This document shows, piece after piece, positions 34,269 through 43,382 of a stretch of 64,000 bases of DNA. The stretch's first letter is position 1. Each line of letters opens with the position of its first letter. This DNA is from Amborella trichopoda (Eukaryota; Streptophyta; Magnoliopsida; Amborellales; Amborellaceae). Both the position numbers and the translations under genes were made by a program. The DNA lies in contig NW_006494718.1 of the NCBI RefSeq assembly GCF_000471905.2, forward strand, positions 1-64,000, written 5' to 3'. The notes under the pieces were generated by a model. It was not told the DNA's origin. It did not search any database and was given only the letters and a program-made list of their open reading frames with translations.

Positions 34269-36895
34269 TATATATGTTGCGTTTTGTATAGAGCCGAGGA
34301 TCTAAACAATCAAAGTAAAGCACACCTTCAAAAAGTGTCTAGGAATGTGGCAGTATGACTCTCGAGCCCTAAATGACTCGTGTCTAGGGTGTGAGTGTAT
34401 GTGGTACATAAGGAGCCTGTAACATGAGACAATGGGCTAGGTCTTGGCGGTAGTGTAGTTGAGCGCCATGATGAGGTCTTTGACTCCATTCTCACTAAAA
34501 GGTAAGGACCAAAAAATCCCTATTAACTTACCACTTTTACTTAACCAAAAAAACCATGTAACATGACACTAGGAAGCATGACTTAGCTGCCAAAGCCACA
34601 TGGTTTAGCTAAACCAAAAAACCGTTCAAAGGAAAAATTTCGTACAGAACCTATTTGGGGCCTTCAATACCTAATGCTCTATTTTTTTGTGAAAACTACA
34701 TGGAGATCACCCCACCAAGCCAACCTACTTTTATTTTTATTTTTAATTTATTTTATTTTATTTTTTTTCATAATTTCCCCTTGATCTTTCTAATATAAGA
34801 CAAGGGGAAATTCTGTAATTTTTAGATTTTTATTTATTTAAAGCATGTCTAATCTCAGAAACATCGAAGAACATTATCTGTTGCACTACTCAGTGTTTAT
34901 AATGCCTGACAGCCCAAAAGTCTAAGCTCCTAGGATGTCTAATGTTGTCAATATTGAACCGTGTAAAGCTATTTATTTATTTATTAAGTTTTAAGCAGTC
35001 TGTTATTTGCAATACTAGATAGGCTCGATTTAGGGCTTCAAAATTACGCCTGTCCTTTCTCTCTTTACCTCCTTTGGTTGTTTGAATATCCCAGATCCAC
35101 AACCATCTTCTTTATCTCCTTCGGTTGTTTGAATGTCCCAGATCCAACCATCTTCCCATCTGATTGCATAGTTATAGGTAGTCTTTCTTTTTTTATTTTT
35201 TGTGGTAGAGAGAGAAAGCCTTGGGCATATATATATATATATATATATCTATATATATATATATATATATATATATGGTGCAGTTGGCATACGGATGCAT
35301 CCGTAGCTGTAGAGGTAAGGTTAACATTTAAAATGTATCATGATACATAATTTTGATGTAAAATGTTCATAGAATTATCTCAAAATCTATTTTTATATCT
35401 AATTATAAAATTTTATATTCCAAAAATGGTTAAAATCAAGTAGATCTATAAACATATGAAAATCTTGAAAATGGACGGTGTAGAAAATATGTTGTAAAAT
35501 GCACTGTTTATGAGAGTTAAAATATTTTTATTTTTATGGTCACATATCTCGATGTCGAAATGATCAATCAAATGGTTTTCCAACATTAAAACAACATTTT
35601 CCGATGGATTTTGAGGTGCATCTTTATATAAACTTTTTCCATATATATATATATATATATATACCTTATTTAATGTTGTAAGAGTTGTAAATAAAGCGTT
35701 TTTAATGTTTCTTATTTCTTAAAATAATTTTTATTCTAATTTTCTTTTGTTTTCTGATTCTATCTAGGTGAAACAGCTCCTTTTTCAAGTGAAACGTAAA
35801 AAATCTTAAGTCCTCCTCAATTACTTTTTGTTGAAAAATTCAGACGGAGAAGCATACCCACAGCTGGAGTCCACATGGTACACTAGGGCGCTATTAAAAG
35901 TAATTTACAAAGAGACAAGTCTTTGAGCAAAGGTTTGATTCCCCAATGGACTCAATATATTTAAATGTGTATGGTGAAGTTGTGCACAACAAGGTTTTGA
36001 TATTAGAAGACAAAGCTTTTGTCTAATTCTAATCATAGCACATTACTATTTATAGATTGTAACTTAGTTTATTTCCTTTTCCAAACTTATTATATTTCTG
36101 TTTTATACGAACCAAAGTTTGTTTTATGCAACCAAAATCAAATTTTATTAAAATTGTATTCTAGGAAGGGATTTAATGAATAAAAGTTTATATAAGGTGT
36201 CAACTTTATATTATAAAAGTAATGCACACCGCAAAAATCTGTTGAAAAAGGTAATTCCGACATTTATAGTTATGAAAAAATTAAAAATAATTTTATGCCC
36301 TAAAAATAGTGCATCTTGAGTTTTAAGATTATAAAAACTAATGACTCAAAAGAAGGTAGTGAAACAAGATTTTAGGAGCTTTGATATGAGTTCAAAAATG
36401 TGTTGGTTTAAGTAGAAATTGAAGAAGTGGAAAAAGTTCAACCAAGGACTTAAAAGAAGGTAGTAAAACTACATTTTCCAAAACGATGGTATGTAAATAA
36501 TGTGAATCACCAGAAGTGGAATATTCCCTATTACATTGATAATTATTCATCTAGTTTGGAAAAAAGCATGACTCATGAGGAGAATTGTCTAGTATTGGCT
36601 CCTAATTACCTAAAACAAAGTTTTGGTTTCTAGTTATTGCACAAACAAACATATATAAGCAGCGTTTTAAAAAACTCACATGTTCATCCTGCAATGGAGG
36701 CTGAAGCCACTCCTGAACAGTGGGCTTACAGCATTGTAGCCTAAGTTTAGCACTCAAATGAAAAGCAGCATTAGGAGAAGAGTTGATTGAGAAAGGGTGA
36801 GGAAAGTAGAGAGGAGGAGAGAAGAGAGAGAAATTAGGGCGAGAAGGAAGAAAGGAGAAAGGCAACTTCACCGCATGCATCATTTCCTTGAACAT
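25891..36895 (-). CDS. Terpene synthase (class I), copy B, eight proposed exons
   Basis: Proposed exons (minus): 36895-36680, 33013-32829, 32635-32487, 32411-32188, 29921-29746, 29441-29223, 28318-28180, 26439-25891. Lengths are 216, 185, 149, 224, 176, 219, 139 and 549 bp, and phases agree at every junction, giving about 618 residues. The product would ionise a prenyl diphosphate and cyclise or release it as a terpene. Visible marks are an N-terminal Ser/Pro/Phe-rich transit peptide (plastid), DMIQRLGIERFF, LTGLGFRLLRLHGYQVS, LNLYRCSQTGFPFES, LARLDLNSLQ, the DDxxD motif DDIYD, WDRSILSGLPKHM, and the NSE/DTE motif NDIVTSERE. There is no RRx8W motif and no DxDD, so it is class I only. Exon 1 assignment and the exon 3 acceptor (CTAAG) are inferred. 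Subfamily and product are not determinable by reading. Confidence 0.75.
26440..28179. other. Intron 7 of TPS copy B
   Basis: 1.74 kb AT-rich intron, collinear with copy A 2904-4651. No gene or intact mobile element is recognised. Confidence 0.75.
28180..28318 (-). CDS. TPS copy B exon 7 (139 bp)
   Basis: Acceptor GATGTTAG and donor CCG|GTAATC. It encodes WDRSILSGLPKHMGVFFNG and then AAITNVAEESRTVQG. It has the canonical 139 bp length of the exon after the DDxxD exon. The phase joins exon 6 (CAT AG|A TGG). Confidence 0.88.
29223..29441 (-). CDS. TPS copy B exon 6 with DDxxD motif (219 bp)
   Basis: It encodes WWEDAGFTKIEFARQGVVK, YFTVAAGIYEPEY and KFGMMAALMDDIYDLKSN. DDIYD binds the Mg-diphosphate. 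The exon is exactly the canonical 219 bp. The acceptor TCAATGAAG is weak in pyrimidines but is shared with copy A. Confidence 0.9.
29746..29921 (-). CDS. TPS copy B exon 5 (176 bp)
   Basis: Acceptor TTTTAACAG and donor AG|GTATTC. It encodes EFSLAYPREYLLSRLESRS, VEQLWPGDESNYKYLEL and ARLDLNSLQMLYAEEIQE. Together with exon 4 it corresponds to the single third exon of typical angiosperm TPS genes, so an extra intron (29922-32187) is present here. Confidence 0.87.
29922..32187. other. Intron 4 of TPS copy B
   Basis: 2.27 kb intron holding the MITE 29999-30388. The remainder is AT-rich with short GA-rich runs near 31755-31800. In copy A the homologous intron ends at the viral breakpoint (8545). 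Confidence 0.75.
29999..30388 (+). mobile_element. MITE, TGCA-hairpin family (copy B intron)
   Basis: The same insertion as 6511-6891. Starts GGAAATTGTTTTGATAGGG and ends ACCTTCATCC. Target duplication TTTATGCAA (29990-29998) / TTTATGTAA (30389-30397). The palindrome TAGGGCTGCAGCCCTA is intact. It was inherited by both locus copies. Confidence 0.8.
32188..32411 (-). CDS. TPS copy B exon 4 (224 bp)
   Basis: Starts after acceptor AATATGCAG with DVVKELLEKGGEAGSFSIE, then NYEGIAALLNLYRCSQTGF, and ends MRKE before donor GTACAA. This matches the TPS N-terminal domain (helices after the G-Y-x-V-S motif). It is missing from copy A. Confidence 0.87.
32487..32635 (-). CDS. TPS copy B exon 3 (149 bp)
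   Basis: Contains ILLMVYRQWDQELGLGSVEL and then TGLGFRLLRLHGYQVSA, the conserved F-R-L-L-R-x-H/L-G-Y motif of plant TPS, and ends at donor GTCTCT. The acceptor was taken as GGCTAAG|TCG (32636) because it keeps the frame. A stronger-looking TTTCAG at 32625 would put the exon out of frame with exon 2. Confidence 0.78.
32829..33013 (-). CDS. TPS copy B exon 2 (185 bp)
   Basis: Starts after acceptor GAAATTCAG. It encodes MDNLVKEIKEEIASYI and then LKAVDMIQRLGIERFFKEQ, the TPS motif usually seen as D-x-I-Q-R-L-G-x-x-x-x-F. It ends TAT AG at donor GTGAAG. There is no upstream ATG in this exon before MDNL, which supports a separate first exon. Confidence 0.82.
33014..33475. repeat. Intron 1 part with 150 bp tandem duplication
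   Basis: TCATTTGAATTCAAATAT at 33121 recurs at 33271, and the 150 bp units are about 90% alike. No coding signal. The N run follows. Confidence 0.75.
33476..34229. other. Assembly gap (754 N)
   Basis: Run of N inside the presumed intron 1 of TPS copy B. Apparent long frames through it are artefacts. Confidence 1.
34230..35276. other. Intron 1 part; TA microsatellites at both ends
   Basis: TA runs at 34234-34266 and 35227-35276. Positions 34288-34330 are one end of MITE family 2. From 34364 the sequence is collinear with copy A 14743 onward. Between 35060 and 35160 a 55 bp segment (CTCCTT.GGTTGTTTGAAT) is repeated twice. No gene. Confidence 0.65.
35277..35640 (-). mobile_element. MITE, TGCA-hairpin family, inserted in a TA run
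   Basis: The 364 bp element in reverse orientation runs from GGTGCAGTTGGCATACGGATG to AACTTTTTCC. Both sides are TA microsatellite, so the target duplication is masked. The palindrome CGGATGCATCCG lies at 35292-35303. Confidence 0.82.
35641..36679. other. Gene-free intron 1 remainder of TPS copy B
   Basis: AT-rich, with no recognisable protein motif. Segment 36190-36310 weakly resembles the TGCA MITE family start (AAAGTTTATATAAGGTGTCAAC). Confidence 0.5.
36680..36895 (-). CDS. TPS copy B proposed exon 1 (plastid transit peptide)
   Basis: Open from ATG 36895 (MFKEMMHAV...) or 36883 to donor CAT|GTGAGT, in phase 0 as needed by exon 2. Residues SLFSPPLYFPHPFS and AFHLSAKLRLQ are transit-peptide-like. 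A TATA-like GTATAAG lies 30-40 bp upstream (about 36920). The exon is conserved in copy A. The 3.7 kb intron to exon 2 includes an assembly gap, so another exon could be hidden there. Confidence 0.55.
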
Positions 36896-37345
36896 ATTCT
36901 CAACACCAATTCCCCTTCTTATACACGTACATCCCCACTTGACTACAAAAGTCAAAAGATTCTTTACTCATGCAGGAGCATTTCTACTATGTATTCCCTC
37001 GTGTCCACCCAATGTAGGAGTATTCTAGAAGGCTCAAATTTTGAGGATGCAATGTGGACAACCACCCACTGACCAACTTAAAAAAAGCTGTTTGGAAATA
37101 AAATAAAACTACCAGAAATAAATAGATAATGACATAAGTTGTTTGGAAACATGCCAAAATACTGATACTTCTTTCGTGACAAGAAACCTTAGCATGTGCT
37201 TGGCTAGTGGAGAACGTAGGAATTTGGACAAAATTCTGTCTATGTGGAGATCAAGAGTTTCATCATAGGACCTTTTGTTTCTTTCAATTATAACTACTTG
37301 CTCTCTCATGACCATATTTATCGAGCAACAAGGATATCATCCAGA

Positions 37346-38257
37346 TATGTGTGCATTCTATTCTATGTGAGGATAATGATGAAAATGGGGATCATCTCTT
37401 CCTCCATTGTACATTCTCTTATCGTATTGGGTGTTGGGCTTTTCAAATAATTGGACATATGGTGGTAATGCCGAGCAATCATATGAATATTTTGAGTAAT
37501 ATGGAGTTGGATTCCTTACCAAAAGTGAGCAAAATAATTTGGGAGATGGTAAAAGCGGTTGTTTTATGGGAGATTTGTATGGAGCGTAATAGAAGAACTT
37601 TTGATAACAAAGCTTTGGAAGTGAATTTGGTCAAAAAGAAAATTCTGCAATCGGTTTGGAGTTGGTTCTCTGTGATAAAAGTAGGGTTTGGTGTAACCAA
37701 AGTGGATGTTGTGATTAATCTGCATAACTTGATGCTTCAGAATGTGTCGAAAGTTAGAGCAAAAGGCAGATGGACCCCTCATGTTATCGGGACTATCAAA
37801 CTTAATTTTTGATGGGAGTTCTTTAGGAAATCCAGGCCCTTCTGAGGTTAGAGGAATTTTGCATGATGCACATGGAGAGGTGTTATTTTGTTTTGCTGGC
37901 TCTTGTGGGGAGGTTACGGTTAATGAGGCGGATATGGCTGCATTGGAATGTAGAAATCGGATTCTACGGCAAAAAGTCATCAGGATGCCAAGTTTTATGG
38001 AGGGGGATTCATTGAATGATTAATTGGTGTAAAAAGATTTTCAGGCCACCTTGGAGGTTGAGGAGCAAATGGCTAGTTATTATGGATTTGTACGTTGATC
38101 TACAAATATGTTTTCAACATGTAAGTAGGGAGGCTAATGACATTACTGACGGTTTAGCAAAACGAGGGGTGTATTTCATGAGCTAGTTATTTCCGATGTT
38201 TTTCCTTTCTGATTGGTTGTAATTTTTGTCTGATTATTGTCAAAAAAAAAAAAAAAA
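37346..38257 (+). mobile_element. 5'-truncated LINE (zf-RVT and RNase H) with poly(A)
   Basis: Starts with a zinc-binding C-terminal RT region (LCEDNDENGDHLFLHCTFS, then VVLWEICMERNRRTFDNK). After a frameshift near 37800 comes an RNase H domain (FDGSSLGNPGPSEVRGIL, then EADMAALECR and MEGDS), and finally DGLAKRGV-like sequence near 38150. The poly(A) tail is 38242-38257. Flanks GATATCATCCAGA (37333-37345) and GATAATATTCAAA (38262-38274) look like a diverged target duplication. Empty sites persist at 17660 and 24525. It is a plant L1-type element with the RNase H domain typical of such LINEs, and it is inactive. Confidence 0.85.
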
Positions 38258-38849
38258 GAAAGATAATATTCAAAAATAAAATCATATACAAATTTTCTAA
38301 TATGCCCATCATATAATAATTGCTTGGTATAGATTTTAATATTTTTCTTCATAATTAAGGTGGGAGGGCAATGTTATTGGTGCCATTTATCAGCTAGTTT
38401 CCCCGTGGTTTATTTACATTGTCCAAAATTACATGGCTTTCTATGCCCAAACCATGTTGCTAAAGCTTTGTAATGTAATGGCGCATGGATAAGGATTGTT
38501 TTATTAGGGCAGGGCCCATTATCAGTGTGTGACATCTGACTTGCCCATTTTTTATCCTATTCTCTTTCTCTCTCTCAATGGCCCTACACTCCTTACCTAG
38601 GTAATAAATGGTCTCTAGCTCTATTGCTCACTTTAAGCAAGTCTTTGTCCTCTCTCTCTCTCTGAAAGGCAAAGTGGATAACGGCATTCGATGGAAAACC
38701 AGTAGGGGTGGCAAGGAACCCAGACCCGGGGTTAAAGTAGATCCAGAACTTCGGGGGTCTGGCTGGCCAGACATAATATTTTCATCAAAATTAAGATAGG
38801 TTAAAATATTTTAGAAAATTATTTAATTATTTTTAAGAGAATTACATGT
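38258..38849. other. Gene-free; end of segmental duplication B
   Basis: Collinear with copy A up to 38465. After that comes unique AT-rich sequence with CT runs. From about 38700 (CCAGACCCGGGGTTAAAGTAG) it resembles 51290-51420 and 55430-55560. No gene. Confidence 0.6.
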
Positions 38850-39246
38850 GGAAAAAGTGTATATAAGGTTGCAACCTTAAAATTTAGAACTACATAAGCA
38901 CCTCAGAAGTTCATCGGAAAAGGTTGTTTTAATATCAAAAAACCCCTCCAATTGATCATCTCGACATTGAGATATATGACTGAAAAGAAAAAAGGGATAT
39001 TGAGTGTCATAAATAGTGCTCCTTAAAACACATTATCTAAATTGTCCATTTTCAAGATTTTCATATATTTATAGATCTACTTGATTTTAACAGTTTTTTA
39101 AGTTTAAAATTTTATAAATAGATATGAAAATAGATTTTGAGATAATCCTAAGAATATTTTACATCTAAATTATATGTTATGATAAAATTTGAAGGTGCGC
39201 CTTAATTAGATTGTTTAAGGTTGCAATCCTTAAGGAAACCACACCC
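38850..39246 (+). mobile_element. MITE, TGCA-hairpin family
   Basis: 397 bp, GGAAAAAGTGTATATAAGG to AACCACACCC. Flanks ATTACATGT (38841-38849) and ATTATATAT (39247-39255) share 7 of 9. The empty site is preserved at 51418-51432 (ATTACATATTTTATA). Left palindrome AAGGTTGCAACCTT is perfect; the right one is decayed (AAGGTTGCAATCCTT). Confidence 0.82.
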
Positions 39247-39479
39247 ATTATATATTGTATATTCGTAGTTATTGTATCTCCATTTCTATTTTGAGAAAAT
39301 ATCTCGATACCCCATATTTTTAGGTTTCATTTTATAATAGACCCAAGGTTTTAAAAAATATCTTGGGGCGTAAAAATTGTAGATTTTATTTCTTCTAACC
39401 CTGCACTTTTTATTTCTTCTAATCCCCTGAGCTACTTTAAGCCTCTTTTTTTTAGGCCAAACAATTCAAAAAAGACATG

Positions 39480-40200
39480 TCTTTTCTAAAAGGCATCCAT
39501 CCAAAAGTTCTCTCCCTTTCTCTCTCCACGCACCCCTTCTCTCTCTCTCTCTTTCCGATCACTAGCTTTTATTCTCTCTCCTCCCGCTCTCTCTCTCCCT
39601 TTACATTTCCATCTCTCTCCCCTCACTCTCCGTCCTCCCGTCCTCCCAAATACCCATCTTTCCATCTCTCTCCCCTCACTCTCTCTCCTCCCAAATACCC
39701 ATCTCTCTCCCCTCACTCTCTGTCCTCCCAAATACCCATCTCTCTCCCCTCACTCTCTATCCTCCTATCCTCCCAAATACCCATCTCTCTCCCTTCAATG
39801 TCTGTCATCCCAAATACAGAGTAAATGCCCATCTCTCTCCCCTCACTCTCTATCCTCCCAAATATACAGTAAGTATACGGAGAGAAAGAGAGGTGTTTGG
39901 ATAAATACAGGAAGAAAGAGAGATGTTTGGTGGTGAGATGTTATCGAGAGAAGAGAGACGTGTTTGGATAAACACATGAAGAGAAAGAGGTGTTTGGATA
40001 AACATGGGAGGAGGAAGGAGGAGAGAGATGTTTGGTTGTGAGATTACCAGGGGACAGAGAGAGGTGTTTGGATAAACACGAGAAGAGAGAAATGTATTTG
40101 GATAAACATAGGAGAAGAGAAATTGAAACATGCAGCAAATAGAGAGAAAGAGAGAAGTTTGAGGTATATAAATGAAAGAGATTGAAATATGCAGCAAAGG
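39480..40200. repeat. Pyrimidine minisatellite followed by purine minisatellite
   Basis: 39600-39860 holds about six units of roughly 40 bp built on CTCTCTCCCCTCACTCTC plus CCTCCCAAATACCCAT. At about 39870 the strand bias flips. 39890-40200 holds units of 25-40 bp built on GAGAAAGAGAGGTGTTTGGAT. Long open frames here are side effects of low complexity. Confidence 0.85.
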
Positions 40201-40691
40201 AGAGAAAGATAGAAGTTTGGGGTATATAAATAAAGAGAGAAGGGATTGGGTTTAGAAAGAGTATGTCTTTCTCACATTTGTTTAGGTAAAATAATAAGTT
40301 TAAAGTGGACAGGGAGTTGGAAGATATTTTTTGAAACTTTAGGTTTATTAAGAAATAAAATCTAAAAATAAGAGATATGGAGATATTTTCTCTTTTTGTT
40401 TGATTGTACTTTGTTTTTAAGAATTAAGCAATAAAGTTTAAAAGACAAACTCTAAAAATAATTTAAAAAATGCAAAATAAAAAATAATGACAACAGCTTA
40501 TGTCATTCAAATCCATTTACTTCCGATCAAACGAGTCATGACTGGACTCTGCCGGGTTAGTTGAATCCATAAAAATGGTTCCAGGAGAGTTTCTTTATTT
40601 TATCCAACTTGAGATAATTAACGTAGACCATTGTCTCTGCAAAATATGATTAATTTTTATTTTAATTCATTCAACTTTGTTGTGATTATAA
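40201..40691. repeat. Block Y, copy 2 (left part)
   Basis: Similar to 25080-25330 and 51480-51735. Gene-free, and interrupted at 40691 by the solo LTR. Confidence 0.6.
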
Positions 40692-41371
40692 TGTACGGTT
40701 CTCGTAAACCCTTAGCTTACGTAACTGGGAATCTCAAACACCGAGATCCCACCAAAGATCGTGTACATGAATGACTAAATGCGAAGTAGATGAATACAAC
40801 TATAAATCAAATACGAGAAATAAAACAAATATTAAAATCACACCACAATAACACACGATTTACGTGGTTCACCTTGTAGAGCTACATCCACGGCCTCGGC
40901 AACTAGAAATCCATTATCACAATGAAGATTACAATTTTGGGTTACAAGAGGTAATACTTATATCTAAACATCGGTAAAAGACCATCACCAATCTTCTCTT
41001 CTAAACCTGCTCTCCAGGCCGAGCAACACCGTCGATCAACATCATCTTTTCTACTGAAATGCCACTATCGGAAAGATAACCTTGAGAGCAACCGAGAGAC
41101 TGTCTTACCAGAAGTGAAAGTTAACCAACCCAAAACTCATGAGAATACCGTCTCTCTCTCGGAGGCCAAGTCTCTCTCTCTTGGAGACTCATCTCTATAT
41201 TGGAGATCCATTCCCATAACACCAAAGGGGTGACCCTATCTTCCTCCACTCTATTATATAGATTTCACTTTCTTGCTTCCCAAGAAAATCTATTTTCTAT
41301 TTACCATAATACCCTTAACTTTCTATAAAAAATAGGGGTATGGTGATTTAGCTGTCACCAAACCCCCAACA
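40692..41371 (-). mobile_element. Solo LTR, Copia-like, with TATAA target duplication
   Basis: 680 bp. In its own orientation it starts TGTTGGGGGTTTGGTGACAG and ends CGAGAACCGTACA. It is flanked by TATAA at 40687-40691 and 41372-41376. Paralogous blocks at 25340, 51740 and 55905 show the uninterrupted site (TTATAAAAGATTT-like). It belongs to the same family as 617-1289. No internal domain or second LTR is present, so it is a solo LTR from recombination. Confidence 0.88.
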
Positions 41372-42170
41372 TATAAAAGATTTGAAGACGGTTCTAAGGC
41401 TAGCAATTTTATTTACTATTTAGATATATATATAATGTCATAAAGGTCTCAATATTTATTTGATTAAATTTTTTACCGAAATGAAAATTTTTGATAGTTA
41501 CTAAAATATATTTTATTTTAATGTAAGATTGACACCTTTATATAACATTTTTAGTTTAAGTTTGACACCCACCTTATATAACAATTTTTCTGTTATTATT
41601 TGTTGCATTTTATTTTAGTCATGTAGTTTAAATAAATAAAACAATTATGGTAATGTGACAAAAAGAATATATATGAAAATTGCATGAGATCAAAACTACA
41701 TGATCATATCTCTATCTCCAATGAGAAGAAAATGCATAAAGATAAGAAATACCTCCAATGAGAAGAAAATCATCTCAATCACTTGGCAACACCTCTTGCC
41801 CAATTCATCGCAAAGAGTAGGAGACATGTACTAACAAGACGCTATAAATTGGGTCATGACTCGACCACTTATACAACTCGCATAACTCTTCCTTTTTTAT
41901 CACCAGTGGCAACAAAGGACATTCACTTGGGTCGTTCTTGCTAGTGCTAATTATAACATACTAAACAATATGATACTACAAATGGAACAGTTTGCGAGAA
42001 AATCTGAAATTGTGGTGATCCAGATGATTGGTAAGAAAAAGTTCAATCCTTAAAAAATGGCTAGCTAAGAATTGATTTATGAATTCAGTTGACAAACAAG
42101 CAGCTGTAACTCAATTTGAATAGTTAACATAAAAGTACCAGGGTCTAAGAGACAATGACACTAATGTATG
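41372..42170. repeat. Block Y/X remnants, gene-free
   Basis: Similar to 51770-51850 and 20520-20700. A local repeat of CCTCCAATGAGAAGAAAAT occurs near 41717 and 41752. No coding signal. Confidence 0.55.
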
Positions 42171-42361
42171 TGGGAATGCCAATTTATTCATAATAATAAA
42201 AGATGAAACCATAAAACATTCAATCACAAAGATTAAAGAGTGCCAATTATTTCAAAATCAAAGACGGAAGCAACAAAACTTTCAAACACAAACCGTATCA
42301 GCAATCAAACCAAATAAATAATGAATAAGGCAATAGAAGAAAAGAGAGAAAAGAATGATGG

Positions 42362-42658
42362 CTAGGGACATTTAAAACCGTTTGGGATATTTTTCCCACA
42401 CGACCTCGCCACTGGTGCCAAAGCATCAAGGCCACCCTTCAAGAGGTTTGAGAAAGTACAAAGGCAGAGTGCTGAATCCAAATCACGAAGGCCCTTCAAA
42501 AGAGAGCAGCATGAGTTACGTGATGGGGCACCATCAAGGGCCCCGTTGACAATGTCTAAAGCGCATAAAGGTAACCTTGGGACAACATTCGGAGGGCAGA
42601 GCTGAGCCAGAGAGGCAAAAAAGAAGAGGATAACAACCCCAAACTCTTTTGAACCCAT
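42362..42658 (-). CDS. Secreted eight-cysteine (LTP / HyPRP-like) protein
   Basis: 98 codons, single exon. The start was chosen at MGSKEF (42658) because a hydrophobic signal peptide follows (VVILFFFASLAQ). An in-frame ATG seven codons upstream is possible. The mature part has the complete eight-cysteine motif C...C...CC...CxC...C...C: LCPP, LPLC, NSCCSLLKGLRDLDS, ALCLCTF, RSCGK, GFKCP. This is the plant LTP/2S-albumin fold, closest in pattern to the C-terminal domain of 14 kDa proline-rich (DC2.15-like) proteins but without a proline-rich linker. It is predicted to be an apoplastic, lipid-binding or cell-wall protein. It is intact and is not part of the TPS duplication. A truncated paralogue lies near 54.4 kb. 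Confidence 0.9.
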   Translation of the reverse strand: MGSKEFGVVILFFFASLAQLCPPNVVPRLPLCALDIVNGALDGAPSRNSCCSLLKGLRDLDSALCLCTFSNLLKGGLDALAPVARSCGKNIPNGFKCP

Positions 42659-42769
42659 CCCCACCCCTTCAACAAACAAACAAAACTTTTGATTCTGCTT
42701 CTGCTATTGTTGAGAAGGAAGGGGACTCTCTTTTATTGCATTGCACTGCATTGGGTAGAGTAAGAGTAG

Positions 42770-42779
42770 ATATTTATAG
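42770..42779 (-). promoter_or_regulatory. TATA box of the eight-cysteine gene
   Basis: CTATAAATA on the minus strand, about 115 bp upstream of the chosen ATG, a normal plant core-promoter spacing when allowing for an 80-90 nt leader. The leader includes the CT-poor stretch 42680-42750. Confidence 0.6.
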
Positions 42780-43382
42780 ATGCATTCGAGCTTAAATAAA
42801 TATATATGTCCCAATAATAATAGGTGTCATCAACCACATTGAGCTACTCCTGTACCTGTACCTTTACCTACCTTCAAAATGAAAATGAATTGTTCTCTTA
42901 GAGTTCACTTGCTCACGTTCTAAAATGATAGAATAAAAATAGTGTGGTGCTATGCTAATCGTGTTGACCACCATTGCATAAGCTACAGCCCACGTTCGAA
43001 TGAGCTACAAAAAAATAATTTTTTTTTTTAAAAAAAGAAATGGATCTGTATGGAGAAAATTTATCGTATAAAAATTTCTCACGATTTTCACATGCAACTA
43101 TTTTTAATATTCCTTGAGGAGACCTCCAAAATCTTCTACACAATTTTAATTTTATTTTCAGAGATGTGGGTATCTTTTTTATTTTATTTTATTTTATTTG
43201 GATCAATTTTTAGATATAAGATTAATTGAGATTTATTTTTAGTTAGTTTGATAAATTCTACATTTTAGGAAGTTCCTTTTTTTTTAGGACACGATGGAGT
43301 TTGTTTAATTTGAATAGTCTATCCTGAGCTGATTTAGTAGGTTTGCCTTTTGAAAAATTAGTTGGACATGAGATTGGAAATT
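42780..43382. other. Upstream region of the eight-cysteine gene; no gene
   Basis: AT-rich. Segment 43060-43145 (AAAATTTCTCACGATTTTC and onward) is paralogous to 54560-54640. No coding signal. Confidence 0.6.

Larger units (their letters stand above)
25475..38465. other. Segmental duplication copy B (terpene synthase locus)
   Basis: The partner of copy A. It differs from A by retaining TPS exons 2-4 (33013-32188), by having a LINE insertion (37346-38257) and a MITE in a TA run (35277-35640), and by lacking the viral block in the readable sequence. The N run 33476-34229 leaves part of intron 1 unseen. Confidence 0.85.

Noticed and set aside
33337-34358. Long open frames across the N run on both strands
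   Set aside because: They consist almost wholly of unknown bases. The same holds for frames over 14401-14847 and 52634-53178.
39477-40197. Ser/Leu/Pro-rich open frames of about 115 codons on both strands
   Set aside because: They are by-products of CT/GA minisatellite units, not genes.
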